DNA from: Janthinobacterium sp051380875
Lineage (GTDB): Bacteria > Pseudomonadota > Gammaproteobacteria > Burkholderiales > Burkholderiaceae_D
Assembly (NCBI RefSeq): GCF_051380875.1
Contig: NZ_JBNYXW010000011.1
Span: 186,001-250,000 of the forward strand
Length of the DNA: 64,000 nt
Direction: 5' to 3'
This document shows, one piece after another, positions 6,707 to 15,758 of the stretch (position 1 is its first letter; the number at the start of each line of letters is the position of its first letter). The notes beneath the pieces were generated by a model. It worked only from the letters and a program-made list of their open reading frames with translations, did not search any database and was not told the DNA's origin. The translations under genes and the position numbers were made by a program.

Positions 6707-8842
6707 ATGCAATTTCCTGCTCTAACCCACTTGTCCTTCTGGCGCCGCAAGCGCCTGCCCGTGCTGCTGCAAACGGAAGCGGCCGAATGCGGCCTGGCCA
6801 GCCTGTGCATGGTGGCCAGTTACTGGGGCCACCAGTTCGATATTTCCAGCATGCGCCGGCGCTTTTCGGTGTCGTTGAAAGGCGTGACCCTGAAAGGCCT
6901 GATGGCGATGGCGCAGGGCCTGGCGCTGCACACGCGGCCACTGAAACTCGACATGCAGCATTTGCCGGAACTGAAGCTGCCAGCCATCTTGCACTGGGAC
7001 CTGAACCATTTCGTGGTGCTTCAATCGGTGTCCGGCAGCCATGTGGTGATCCACGATCCGGCCGTCGGCGAACGGCGCCTGCCACTGGCCGAAGTGGCAA
7101 AGCATTTTACGGGCGTGGCGCTGGAACTGACGCCGACCGCCGAATTCAAGAAGGTCGAGGAAAAGCAGCAGTTTTCGCTGCTGTCGCTGATGGGCCGGGT
7201 GGTGGGCCTGAAGCGCGGGCTGTTGCAATTGCTGGTGCTGGGCCTGGCATTACAGGTATGCGCATTGGTGGCGCCGTTTTACATGCAATGGTTGGTCGAT
7301 GAAGCGCTGCTGGCTGCCGACCGCGACTTGATCACTGTGCTGGGCTGTGGCTTTTTGCTGCTGGTGCTGATACAGACGGCGATTGGCGCCGTGCGCTCCT
7401 GGATCACCACCGTGCTGGCCACCAGTTTGAACCTGCAATGGCTGGGCAATGCGTTTGCACATTTGCTGAAGCTGCCACTGCCGTATTTCGAAAAGCGCCA
7501 TACGGGCGACATCGTTTCTCGCTTCAATTCGATCCAGACCATGCAGCATAGCCTGACGACGCAATTTGTCGAAGGCGCGATCGACGGCGTGCTGGTGCTG
7601 GCCACCTTGGGCATGATGCTCATTTACAGTCCGTTGCTGGCCGGCGTGGCCTGCATCGCGGTGCTGCTGTATGTGCTGCTGCGCTGGGCCATCTTCAAGG
7701 CCATGCGAGAAGCGACCGCCGAGCAGATCATTCACGCCGCCAGGCAACAGACGCACTTCCTGGAATCGGTGCGCGGCATCCAGAGCATCCGCCTGTTCGG
7801 CCGCAATGAAGAGCGTCGCGCCAGCTGGATGAATGCGCTGGCCGATCAGTTCAATGCCGACCTGCGCATCGCCAGATTATCCGTGTCCTACCAGTCCGCC
7901 AATACCCTGCTGTTCAGCGTCGAGCGCGTGATCGTCATCTGGATGGCCGCGCTGGCGGTGCTGGATAACCGTTTTTCGGTGGGCATGCTGTTTGCGTTTA
8001 TCAGCTACAAGGACCAGTTCAGCCAGCGCATGGCCAGCCTGGTCGACAAATTATTTGAGCTGCGCATGTTGCGCCTGCATGGCGAACGGGTGGCTGACAT
8101 CGTCTTGACCAAGGCAGAAGAGGATAGCAATGATGTGGAAATCGACGTCGAACATATTACGCCGTCGATTGAAATCCGCAAGCTGACATTCCGCTATGCC
8201 GACAGCGAACCGAATGTGTTGAGCGGATTGAACCTGAGCATTCCAGCTGGCCAGTGCATCGCCGTGACTGGTCCTTCCGGCTGTGGCAAGACGACGCTGA
8301 TGAAATTACTATTGGGCTTGTTGGAGCCGACCGAGGGCGAGATCCTGATCGGCGGCGTGACGCTGGCGAACCTGGGCATGCGCAATTACCGGCAACTGCT
8401 GGGCACGGTAATGCAGGAAGACAGCCTGTTTGCCGGCTCAATCGCCGACAACATCAGCTTCTTTGCGCCTTCACCGAACCAGCAGCAAGTGCAGGCCTGT
8501 GCCCATCTGGCGGCCGTGCACGCCGAAATCGCCGCCATGCCGATGGGGTTCAATACCCTGGTGGGCGATATCGGCAGCGGCCTGTCCGGCGGGCAGAAGC
8601 AGCGTATCTTGCTGGCGCGCGCCCTGTACTGCAATCCGAAACTGCTGGTGCTGGACGAGGCGACCAGCCACCTGGATGTGTGGAATGAACAAGCCGTGAA
8701 TGCGGCGATTCAAAAGATCCAGCTGACGCGCGTGATCGTCGCGCATCGCCCGGAAACCATCGCCATGGCGCAACGGGTAGTGGTCCTGCATCAGGGCAAG
8801 GTGATGCAGGATGTGATGCAGGAGGTAGAAGAGGCTGCGTAG
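6707..8842 (+). CDS. Peptidase-containing ABC exporter (C39), CvaB-like
   Basis: A 711-aa bacteriocin/microcin exporter that cleaves the double-glycine leader and drives export with ATP. The N-terminal C39 peptidase has Cys28 (QTEAAECGLASLC), His101 (DLNHFVVL) and Asp117 (HDPAVG), so the catalytic triad is complete. Next come a six-helix ABC transmembrane domain (about 165-440) and an ATPase domain with Walker A GPSGCGKTT, signature LSGGQKQR, Walker B LLVLDEA and the switch His in VAHRPE. The GTG at 6629 would overlap the previous gene, so the ATG at 6707 is preferred, giving a C39 domain of usual length. With the peptide at 4017 and the adaptor at 5364 it completes a type I secretion set apart from a shared TolC-like channel. 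Confidence 0.93.
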   Translation: MQFPALTHLSFWRRKRLPVLLQTEAAECGLASLCMVASYWGHQFDISSMRRRFSVSLKGVTLKGLMAMAQGLALHTRPLKLDMQHLPELKLPAILHWDLNHFVVLQSVSGSHVVIHDPAVGERRLPLAEVAKHFTGVALELTPTAEFKKVEEKQQFSLLSLMGRVVGLKRGLLQLLVLGLALQVCALVAPFYMQWLVDEALLAADRDLITVLGCGFLLLVLIQTAIGAVRSWITTVLATSLNLQWLGNAFAHLLKLPLPYFEKRHTGDIVSRFNSIQTMQHSLTTQFVEGAIDGVLVLATLGMMLIYSPLLAGVACIAVLLYVLLRWAIFKAMREATAEQIIHAARQQTHFLESVRGIQSIRLFGRNEERRASWMNALADQFNADLRIARLSVSYQSANTLLFSVERVIVIWMAALAVLDNRFSVGMLFAFISYKDQFSQRMASLVDKLFELRMLRLHGERVADIVLTKAEEDSNDVEIDVEHITPSIEIRKLTFRYADSEPNVLSGLNLSIPAGQCIAVTGPSGCGKTTLMKLLLGLLEPTEGEILIGGVTLANLGMRNYRQLLGTVMQEDSLFAGSIADNISFFAPSPNQQQVQACAHLAAVHAEIAAMPMGFNTLVGDIGSGLSGGQKQRILLARALYCNPKLLVLDEATSHLDVWNEQAVNAAIQKIQLTRVIVAHRPETIAMAQRVVVLHQGKVMQDVMQEVEEAA

Positions 8843-8847
8843 GCTGG

Positions 8848-9234
8848 TCAGTGCTGCTGCGGATGCAAATGCCCCAGCTCATGGCTGACGGCGTGCGCCA
8901 CGATCTGTTCCAGCGACTGCTGCAAATCTTCGCGCAGCGCGCCGCGCATGCCGATCAGGGCATTTTGCAGGGCAGTTTGCAAGACGTGGGCGATGCGCTC
9001 TTCCAGCAGATGGTCGATCTTGCCTTGGACTTGGTGCAGGATACGCTGCGTTAGCCGCTGTTCGATGGCGTCCCAGTCCGGCTGCATCACGCTGGGCGGC
9101 AGGGCTGGCGTTTCCTCGGCAGCATGCGCAGCCGTGGCTGGCGCCGGTGTTGCCTGTGCCTGCTGCGGCACATCCGGCCCCAGCAGCACTTCCGTCAGCA
9201 GGGGAATGCCCTGGTCAAACGGCGCCTGGCTCAT
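8848..9234 (-). CDS. DUF2486-like protein
   Basis: A 128-aa protein of unknown function with an IPLLTEVL motif near the N-terminus, an Ala/Pro-rich linker, and an amphipathic, probably coiled-coil C-terminal half (EQRLTQRILHQVQGKIDHLL). This layout recalls the DUF2486 family found next to holC in Burkholderiales. Its ATG overlaps the holC stop by ATGA, so the two are translationally coupled. It converges on the exporter gene with a 5-bp gap. Confidence 0.75.
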   Translation of the reverse strand: MSQAPFDQGIPLLTEVLLGPDVPQQAQATPAPATAAHAAEETPALPPSVMQPDWDAIEQRLTQRILHQVQGKIDHLLEERIAHVLQTALQNALIGMRGALREDLQQSLEQIVAHAVSHELGHLHPQQH

Positions 9235-9668
9235 GGTTTGCCCACTGAGTTGCCGGCCACAAAGTGCGTCGGCTGCACGTTTTCTTTCCGGTAGTGCAAA
9301 AAGCGCTGGCGGCCCGCCTGCGCATCCTGTTCATCCATGGAAACGATTTCAAAGACGCGCTGGAATTGCGCGTAATTGGCGGGCGGCAACTGCGACAGGT
9401 TGACCAGGATGTCGTGGTGCGGCAACTCTGCCGCCTCATCATCGGTCAGGATGATGGGCGTTTGCGCCGCCAGCGGATCGCCGGCCAGCACATGCGGCAG
9501 GAAATCCGTGGCGGAAAACGTCCACATGGCCGTATTCAGGGCATCGAGCTGGGCGCTATCTGCCGCCAGCACGACGACCTTGTTGCCTGCCATGTAAGCC
9601 TTGCGCGCCAGACGGCAGGCATAGGCCAGCTTGTCTGGCACGTTGCTGTGAAAATCGACTCGGCTCAT
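9231..9668 (-). CDS. holC: DNA polymerase III chi subunit
   Basis: A 145-aa clamp-loader accessory protein that contacts SSB through the chi-psi pair. Starts MSRVDFHSNVPDKLAYACRL and holds the family pattern KAYMAGNKVVVLA, LNTAMWTFS and DFLPHV. An open frame extends further upstream, but the ATG at 9668 gives the family N-terminus. Length matches E. coli HolC (147 aa). It lies 8 nt downstream of prlC in the folD-prlC-holC-DUF2486 cluster and overlaps the next gene. Confidence 0.92.
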   Translation of the reverse strand: MSRVDFHSNVPDKLAYACRLARKAYMAGNKVVVLAADSAQLDALNTAMWTFSATDFLPHVLAGDPLAAQTPIILTDDEAAELPHHDILVNLSQLPPANYAQFQRVFEIVSMDEQDAQAGRQRFLHYRKENVQPTHFVAGNSVGKP

Positions 9669-9676
9669 GGTACGGC

Positions 9677-11752
9677 TCAGGCAGCCATGCCGCTGTGGCG
9701 CAGCAGGGCATCGATGGAGGGTGCGCGGCCCCGGAAGGCGGTGAACGATTCCAGCGCGGGGCGCGAGCCGCCGACAGCCAGGATTTCTTGCTGGAAACGC
9801 TTGCCCGTTTCTGCGGAGATGACGCCGCCCGTCAGCGCCGCCGCTTCCTCGAAGGCGGCATAGGCGTCGGCGGACAATACTTCTGCCCACTTGTAGCTGT
9901 AGTAGCCGGCCGCGTAGCCACCGGCAAAGATGTGGCCGAAGGCATTCTGGAAGCGGTTGTAGGCAGGCGGTATCAGCACGGCAAACTTGCTGCGCACCGT
10001 GTCGATCACGTCCTGCACCGTCTGCGTGCCGAACGGCGCGTAGTCGTAATGCAAATGCATGTCGTGCAGCGAGAATTCCACGTGGCGCAGGGTTTGCATG
10101 CCGGACTGGAAATTCTTTGCCGCCAGCATCTTGTCATATAGGGCACGCGGCAAGGGTTCGCCCGTCGTCACGTGGGCCGTCATGTGCTGCAGCACATCCC
10201 ATTCCCAGCAGAAATTTTCCATGAATTGCGATGGCAGTTCCACGGCATCCCATTCCACGCCGGAAATGCCGGACACGCTGATCTCGTCCACTTGCGTGAG
10301 CATGTGGTGCAAGCCGTGGCCAAATTCGTGGAACAAGGTGATGACTTCATCGTGCGTGAACAGTGAGGGCTGAAGCACGCCGTCGACCAGAGCCGGTTCC
10401 GTGAAGTTGCAGGTCAGGTAGGCGACCGGTGTTTGCAGCTTGCCGTTGTGCAAGCGGCGGCCACGCGCGTCATCCATCCAGGCGCCGCCACCCTTGCCGG
10501 CGCGCGCATACAGGTCCAGGTAGAACTGGCCCACCAGTTCGCCGTCGCGCTCGATGCGGTAAAAGCGCACGGATGGATGCCAGGCGCTGGCCGTGTCGGC
10601 CACGATATTGACGGAAAACAAGGTCTGGACGAGGCGGAACAGGCCGTCGACGACTTTGTGTTCAGGGAAATATTGTTTGACTTCCTGCGCCGAGAACGCA
10701 TAGCGGCGCTCTTGCAGCTTTTCCGAGGCGTACGGCACGTCCCAGGCGTTCAATTCATCCAGGCCCAGCTCTTCCTTGCCGAAGCTGCGCAGTTCTGCCA
10801 GGTCTTGCTGCGCATAGGGACGCGCACGGCGGGCCAGGTCTTCCAGGAAGGAAATGACCTGTTCCGGGCTTTGCGCCATCTTCGGCACCAGCGACACTTC
10901 GGCGAAATTTTTATAACCGAGCATCTTGGCTTCTTCGTCGCGCAGTTTCAGCAAGGTGACGATATTCGGGCCATTATCCCACTCTTCCTTCTTGCTGAAG
11001 TCATCGCCCAGCTCGGACGCCTTGGTGACGTTGGCTTGGTAAATCGTCTCGCGCAGGCTGCGCTTGTCGGCAAATTGCAAGATCGGGTAGAACGAAGGGA
11101 AGTGCAGGGTGAACTGGTAGCCGCTCTTGTCCTCCTTCTCGGCAGCCGTACGGGCCGCCTGTTTGACGTCGTCGGGCAGCCCGACAAGCTCAAGCTCGTC
11201 GGCGACATGCAACTTGTAGTCATTGGTGGCGTCGAGCACGTTTTCGGAAAAGCGCGTGGAAACGGCCGCGTGCTCTTCCTGGATGTCGCCGAAGCGCTCT
11301 TTCTTGTCTTGCGGCAACTCAGCGCCGCCCAAGCGGAAGCCGCGAATCGCGTGCTCGACGATGGTCTTGCGTGCCGGCGACAGGGCCGCGAACTCGGCGC
11401 TGGCTTGCAATTGCTTGAATTTGCCGAACAGCGCTTCGTTCTGGCCCAGTTCGGTCCAGAATTCCGTCACTTTTGGCTGGCTGGCATTGAAGGCGGCGCG
11501 CAGTTCGGGCGTATCGACGACATTGCTCAGGTGGCTGACGATGCCCCAGGCACGGCCCAGGGTTTCACTGATGTCGTCTTGCGGTGCAACAAAACTGTCC
11601 CAGCTGACGGCCGTCCCGGCGGACGCCAGCTGCGCCACGGTGGCGCGCGCCTGGGCCAGCAAGGTATCGATGGCCGGTTCGACGTGCTCGGCGGTAATCG
11701 CATCGAAGCGGGGCAGTCCGGAAAAGTCCAGCAAGGGGTTGTCGGTTGTCAT
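9677..11752 (-). CDS. prlC: Oligopeptidase A (M3 zinc metallopeptidase)
   Basis: A 691-aa cytoplasmic peptidase that degrades short peptides, including cleaved signal peptides. The zinc site HEFGHGLHH lies at about residues 475-483, with the third-ligand Glu region about 25 residues on (SGVEWDAVELPSQFMENFCWE). The N-terminal M3 helical region starts MTTDNPLLDFSGLPRFDAI. Length agrees with E. coli PrlC (680 aa). It sits between folD and holC on the same strand. Confidence 0.95.
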   Translation of the reverse strand: MTTDNPLLDFSGLPRFDAITAEHVEPAIDTLLAQARATVAQLASAGTAVSWDSFVAPQDDISETLGRAWGIVSHLSNVVDTPELRAAFNASQPKVTEFWTELGQNEALFGKFKQLQASAEFAALSPARKTIVEHAIRGFRLGGAELPQDKKERFGDIQEEHAAVSTRFSENVLDATNDYKLHVADELELVGLPDDVKQAARTAAEKEDKSGYQFTLHFPSFYPILQFADKRSLRETIYQANVTKASELGDDFSKKEEWDNGPNIVTLLKLRDEEAKMLGYKNFAEVSLVPKMAQSPEQVISFLEDLARRARPYAQQDLAELRSFGKEELGLDELNAWDVPYASEKLQERRYAFSAQEVKQYFPEHKVVDGLFRLVQTLFSVNIVADTASAWHPSVRFYRIERDGELVGQFYLDLYARAGKGGGAWMDDARGRRLHNGKLQTPVAYLTCNFTEPALVDGVLQPSLFTHDEVITLFHEFGHGLHHMLTQVDEISVSGISGVEWDAVELPSQFMENFCWEWDVLQHMTAHVTTGEPLPRALYDKMLAAKNFQSGMQTLRHVEFSLHDMHLHYDYAPFGTQTVQDVIDTVRSKFAVLIPPAYNRFQNAFGHIFAGGYAAGYYSYKWAEVLSADAYAAFEEAAALTGGVISAETGKRFQQEILAVGGSRPALESFTAFRGRAPSIDALLRHSGMAA

Positions 11753-11804
11753 CAGCTATTCCTGTATATATATGTTCAGGCGGCCTGGCCGCCCCGGGTG
11801 ATTC

Positions 11805-12650
11805 TTAGATTCTTTCCGCCGCTTCCACCGTGTTCATCAAGAGCATGGTAATGGTCATCGGACCCACGCCACCCGGTACCGGGGTGATGTGCGAGGCGAT
11901 TTCCTGCACGCCGGCAAAATCCACGTCGCCGCACAGCTTGCCGTTGTCGTCGCGGTTCATGCCCACGTCAATCACGATGGCGCCCGGCTTGACCATGTCG
12001 GCCGTCAGGGTGTTGCGGCGGCCGACGGCAGCTACGACCACGTCCGCCTGGCGCGTGTACAGGCCCAGGTCCGGCGTCGCACTATGGCAGATGGTGACGG
12101 TAGCATTCGCTTGCAAGAGCAGCAGGGCCATCGGTTTGCCGACGGTGTTGCTGCGGCCGATGACGACGGCGTGCTTGCCGCGCAGGTCCACGCCCGTGCT
12201 TTCGATCAGTTTCATGCAGCCATACGGCGTGCATGGGCGAAAGCCCGGCAAACCCGTCATCAGTTCGCCGGCGCTCAGGACGGAATAACCATCGACGTCT
12301 TTCGTCGTGGCGATCGCCTCGATGACCTTGTGCGGGTTGATGTGCTTGGGCAAAGGCATTTGCACGAGGATGCCGTGGATGGCCGGGTCGGCATTCAGGC
12401 TGGCGATGCGCGCGAGCAAGTCCGCTTCGGGCAGGTCCGCTTCATATTTTTCCAGCACCGAGTGAAAACCCACGTCGCCGCACGCCTTGACCTTGTTGCG
12501 GACATACACCTGGCTGGCGGGGTCTTCGCCGACGAGAATCACGGCCAGGCCGGGTTGGGTGCCCTTGGCGGTGAGGGCGGCGGCGCGCGTGGCGATCTCG
12601 CTGCGCAGTTTTTGGGAAAGGGCGATTCCGTCGATCAGTTGTGCTGGCAT
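11805..12650 (-). CDS. folD: Bifunctional methylene-THF dehydrogenase / methenyl-THF cyclohydrolase
   Basis: A 281-aa cytoplasmic enzyme interconverting 5,10-methylene-, 5,10-methenyl- and 10-formyl-tetrahydrofolate with NADP. Motifs are the Tyr-Lys site YVRNKVKACGDVG, DVDGYS, the NADP loop GRSNTVGKP and the C-terminal PVPGGVGPMT. The frame is open about 50 codons upstream, but the ATG at 12650 gives the family N-terminus MPAQLIDG. First gene of the minus-strand cluster. Confidence 0.96.
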   Translation of the reverse strand: MPAQLIDGIALSQKLRSEIATRAAALTAKGTQPGLAVILVGEDPASQVYVRNKVKACGDVGFHSVLEKYEADLPEADLLARIASLNADPAIHGILVQMPLPKHINPHKVIEAIATTKDVDGYSVLSAGELMTGLPGFRPCTPYGCMKLIESTGVDLRGKHAVVIGRSNTVGKPMALLLLQANATVTICHSATPDLGLYTRQADVVVAAVGRRNTLTADMVKPGAIVIDVGMNRDDNGKLCGDVDFAGVQEIASHITPVPGGVGPMTITMLLMNTVEAAERI

Positions 12651-12967
12651 AGTAGGGGGCTGAGAGCTGGTGGGAGGGAAAAGACAGATTATAAAGCCGC
12701 TGGCTGCCTGCCGGCGCTTTTGCCGCCGCTTTACTGCTTTGTTGACTGCTTTCATCACACTAATTACCGCCTGGAATTTGCGGCAGTGCAGCATAAATTC
12801 CACAGGATGATTTCATAATGCGAAATGCCATATCGTAATTTGAAAAATACTAAATACGCTGTTAGAATCCCCACACTAATCCAACTTAATAGTAAATAAT
12901 CAGCGAAATACCGTCCGACAGCGATCCGGAAAATCGGGGTGGGGCGATCACAAAGGAGACTCAACAG
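12651..12967. other. folD/aceE divergent intergenic region
   Basis: Holds the aceE promoter and, upstream of it, an inverted repeat ATTTC-N7-GAAAT at 12810-12826 that could bind a regulator. I could not place the folD promoter. No gene is visible. Confidence 0.6.
12840..12868 (+). promoter_or_regulatory. Sigma-70 promoter of the aceE-aceF-lpdA operon
   Basis: TTGAAA (12840-12845), a 17-nt spacer, then TAGAAT (12863-12868): close to consensus with ideal spacing. The predicted transcript start near 12875 leaves a 90-nt leader to the aceE ATG. Confidence 0.75.
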
Positions 12968-15664
12968 ATGTCAGCTCAACTGAACCAGGTAACGACACAG
13001 ATCGGCACCGACCCGGATATGCAGGAAACCAAGGAGTGGCTGGACGCGCTCGAAGCCGTGCTGGAAAACGAAGGTCCAGAACGCGCGCATTACCTGATGG
13101 AACGCCTGGTTGACCTGGCCCGCCGCCGTGGCGCCCAGATCCCGTTCTCCAGCACCACCGCTTACGTCAATACCATTCCCACCAAGCAAGAAGCACACTG
13201 CCCAGGCAACCTGGAATACGAAGAGCGCCTGCGCTCGTGGATGCGCTGGAACGCCATGGCCATGGTGGTCAAGGCCAACCGCGCCGATGGCGACCTGGGT
13301 GGCCACTTGTCCTCGTTCGCCTCGCTGGCGAACATGCTGGGGATTGGGTTTAATCACTTCTGGCACGCGCCAACGGCCGACCACGGCGGCGACTTGCTGT
13401 ACATCCAGGGCCACTCCTCGCCTGGCGTCTACGCGCGCGCTTTCCTGGAAGGCCGCCTGACGGAAGAGCAAATGCTGAACTTCCGCAAGGAAGTCGACGG
13501 CAAGGGCCTGTCGTCGTACCCGCATCCTAAACTGATGCCTGACTTCTGGCAGTTCCCGACCGTGTCGATGGGCCTGGGCCCGCACATGGCCATCTATCAG
13601 GCGCGTTTCCTGAAATACCTGCACGCACGCGGCATCGCCAAGACCGACAACCGTAAAGTATGGGCCTTCTGCGGCGATGGCGAGATGGACGAGCCAGAGT
13701 CCTTGGGCGCGATCGGCCTGGCCGCACGCGACATGCTCGACAACCTGGTCATCGTGGTCAACTGCAACCTGCAGCGCCTCGATGGCCCGGTACGCGGCAA
13801 CACCAAGATCATCCAGGAACTGGAAGGCGAATTCCGTGGCGCCGGCTGGAACGTCGTCAAGGTCATCTGGGGCCCGGGCTGGGACGCCCTGCTGGCACAA
13901 GACAAGGAAGGCATCCTGCAGCGCGTGATGATGGAAACCGTCGACGGCGAATACCAGAACTACAAGGCAAAAGATGGCGCCTACGTGCGCAAGCACTTCT
14001 TCGGCAAGCATCCGAAGCTGCTGGAAATGGTTGCCAACATGACCGACGACGATATCTGGCGCCTGACCCGTGGCGGCCACGATCCGCACAAGATCTACGC
14101 TGCATTCAAGATCGCCCAGGAACACAAGGGCCAGCCTACCGTCCTGCTGGTAAAAACCGTCAAGGGCTACGGCATGGGCAAGTCCGGCGAAGCGCGCAAC
14201 ACGGCGCACCAGACGAAAAAACTCGACGACGAAGCCATCCGCGAAATGCGCGACCGCTTCTCGCTGCCGATTCCTGACGATCAACTGGCCGACATTCCCT
14301 TCTTCAAGCCAGCCGACGACGCGCCGGAAATGGTCTACCTGCACGAGCGCCGCAAGGCTCTGGGTGGCTATTTGCCGCAGCGCCGCCAGAAAGCGGAAGA
14401 AACCCTGCCAGTACCTGGCCTCGACGCATTCAAGAACGTGCTGGACGCTACGCCTGAAGGCCGCGAAATCTCGACCACGCAAGCCTTCGTGCGCGTCATT
14501 TCGACCCTGCTGAAAGACCCGAACCTGGGCCAGCGCGTGGTGCCTATCCTGGTCGATGAATCGCGTACCTTCGGCATGGAAGGGCTGTTCCGCCAGATCG
14601 GCATCTACAACCCGAAAGGCCAGTTGTACGAGCCAGTCGACAAAGACCAGGTCATGTACTACCGCGAAGACAAGGCTGGCCAGATCCTGCAAGAGGGCAT
14701 CAACGAAGCGGGCGGCATGAGCTCGTGGATCGCCGCGGCGACGTCGTATTCGACCAACGACCGCATCATGATCCCGTTCTACACCTTCTACTCGATGTTC
14801 GGCTTCCAGCGCATCGGCGACCAGGTATGGGCTTCGGCCGACATGCGCGCCCGTGGCTTCCTGATGGGCGGCACGGCCGGCCGTACGACCCTGAACGGCG
14901 AAGGCTTGCAGCACGAAGATGGCCACAGCCATATCTTCGCCGCGACCATCCCGACCTGCATGCCGTACGATCCGACCTTCAGCCATGAAGTCGCCGTCAT
15001 CATCCAGGACGGCCTGCGCCGCATGATCGCCAACCAGGAAGATGTGTTTTACTACATCACGATCATGAACGAGAACTACGCCCAGCCAGGCATCAAGCCA
15101 GGCCAGGAAGAAGGCATCCTGAAAGGCATGTACAAGCTGCAGGAAGGCAATGCGGACGCCAAGCTGCGCGTACAACTGATCGGTTGCGGCACCATCCTGC
15201 GCGAATCGATCTTCGCCGCCGAATTGCTGGCCAACGACTGGGGCGTCGCTGCAGACGTCTGGTCGGCACCGTCGCTGACCCTGGTGGCCCGCGATGGACA
15301 GGATGCCGAGCGCTGGAACATGGTCAACCCGTCGAAAGAGCAGCGCGTGCCATACGTGACGTCGCTGTTGCAAGGCACCGACGGCCCGATCGTCGCCACG
15401 ACCGACTACATGCGTGCCTTTGCAGAGCAGATCCGCGCCTTCATGCCGAAGGGCCGCACCTACAAGGTGCTGGGTACCGATGGCTTTGGCCGCTCGGACA
15501 GCCGCGCCAAACTGCGCGAGTTCTTCGAAGTGAACCGTTATTATGTCACCGTGGCCGCGCTCAAATCGCTGGCTGACGAAGGCAAGATCGACGTGTCGGT
15601 GGTGGAGCAGGCGATCGCCAAGTACGGCATCGACGCCAACAAACCGAATCCGGTGACCCAGTAA
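12968..15664 (+). CDS. aceE: Pyruvate dehydrogenase E1 component, homodimeric
   Basis: An 898-aa thiamine diphosphate enzyme that decarboxylates pyruvate and acetylates the E2 lipoyl groups. The ThDP-binding motif GDGEMDEPES...VVNCN is clear, as are HFFGKHPKL and the C-terminal transketolase-like domain (DGFGRSDSRAKLREFFEV). Length fits the alpha2 single-chain E1 of proteobacteria (887 aa in E. coli). AAAGGAG lies 9 nt before the ATG. First gene of the aceE-aceF-lpdA operon. Confidence 0.97.
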   Translation: MSAQLNQVTTQIGTDPDMQETKEWLDALEAVLENEGPERAHYLMERLVDLARRRGAQIPFSSTTAYVNTIPTKQEAHCPGNLEYEERLRSWMRWNAMAMVVKANRADGDLGGHLSSFASLANMLGIGFNHFWHAPTADHGGDLLYIQGHSSPGVYARAFLEGRLTEEQMLNFRKEVDGKGLSSYPHPKLMPDFWQFPTVSMGLGPHMAIYQARFLKYLHARGIAKTDNRKVWAFCGDGEMDEPESLGAIGLAARDMLDNLVIVVNCNLQRLDGPVRGNTKIIQELEGEFRGAGWNVVKVIWGPGWDALLAQDKEGILQRVMMETVDGEYQNYKAKDGAYVRKHFFGKHPKLLEMVANMTDDDIWRLTRGGHDPHKIYAAFKIAQEHKGQPTVLLVKTVKGYGMGKSGEARNTAHQTKKLDDEAIREMRDRFSLPIPDDQLADIPFFKPADDAPEMVYLHERRKALGGYLPQRRQKAEETLPVPGLDAFKNVLDATPEGREISTTQAFVRVISTLLKDPNLGQRVVPILVDESRTFGMEGLFRQIGIYNPKGQLYEPVDKDQVMYYREDKAGQILQEGINEAGGMSSWIAAATSYSTNDRIMIPFYTFYSMFGFQRIGDQVWASADMRARGFLMGGTAGRTTLNGEGLQHEDGHSHIFAATIPTCMPYDPTFSHEVAVIIQDGLRRMIANQEDVFYYITIMNENYAQPGIKPGQEEGILKGMYKLQEGNADAKLRVQLIGCGTILRESIFAAELLANDWGVAADVWSAPSLTLVARDGQDAERWNMVNPSKEQRVPYVTSLLQGTDGPIVATTDYMRAFAEQIRAFMPKGRTYKVLGTDGFGRSDSRAKLREFFEVNRYYVTVAALKSLADEGKIDVSVVEQAIAKYGIDANKPNPVTQ

Positions 15665-15758
15665 TCGTTGAGCGGACCTGCTAACGCCAAGGCGGTGCGA
15701 AAGTACCGCCTTGGCGTGTCTGCGAGTCCATCTGACAAATAAAATAACGGAGCAAGCT

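Noticed and set aside
5760..7100. Long minus-strand frame opposite the exporter adaptor and ABC genes
   Set aside because: Arg/Gln/Ala-rich shadow translation; the plus-strand genes have full domain structure.
10433..11851. 472-codon plus-strand frame opposite prlC
   Set aside because: Shadow of the prlC codon pattern; no ribosome site, no recognisable domain.
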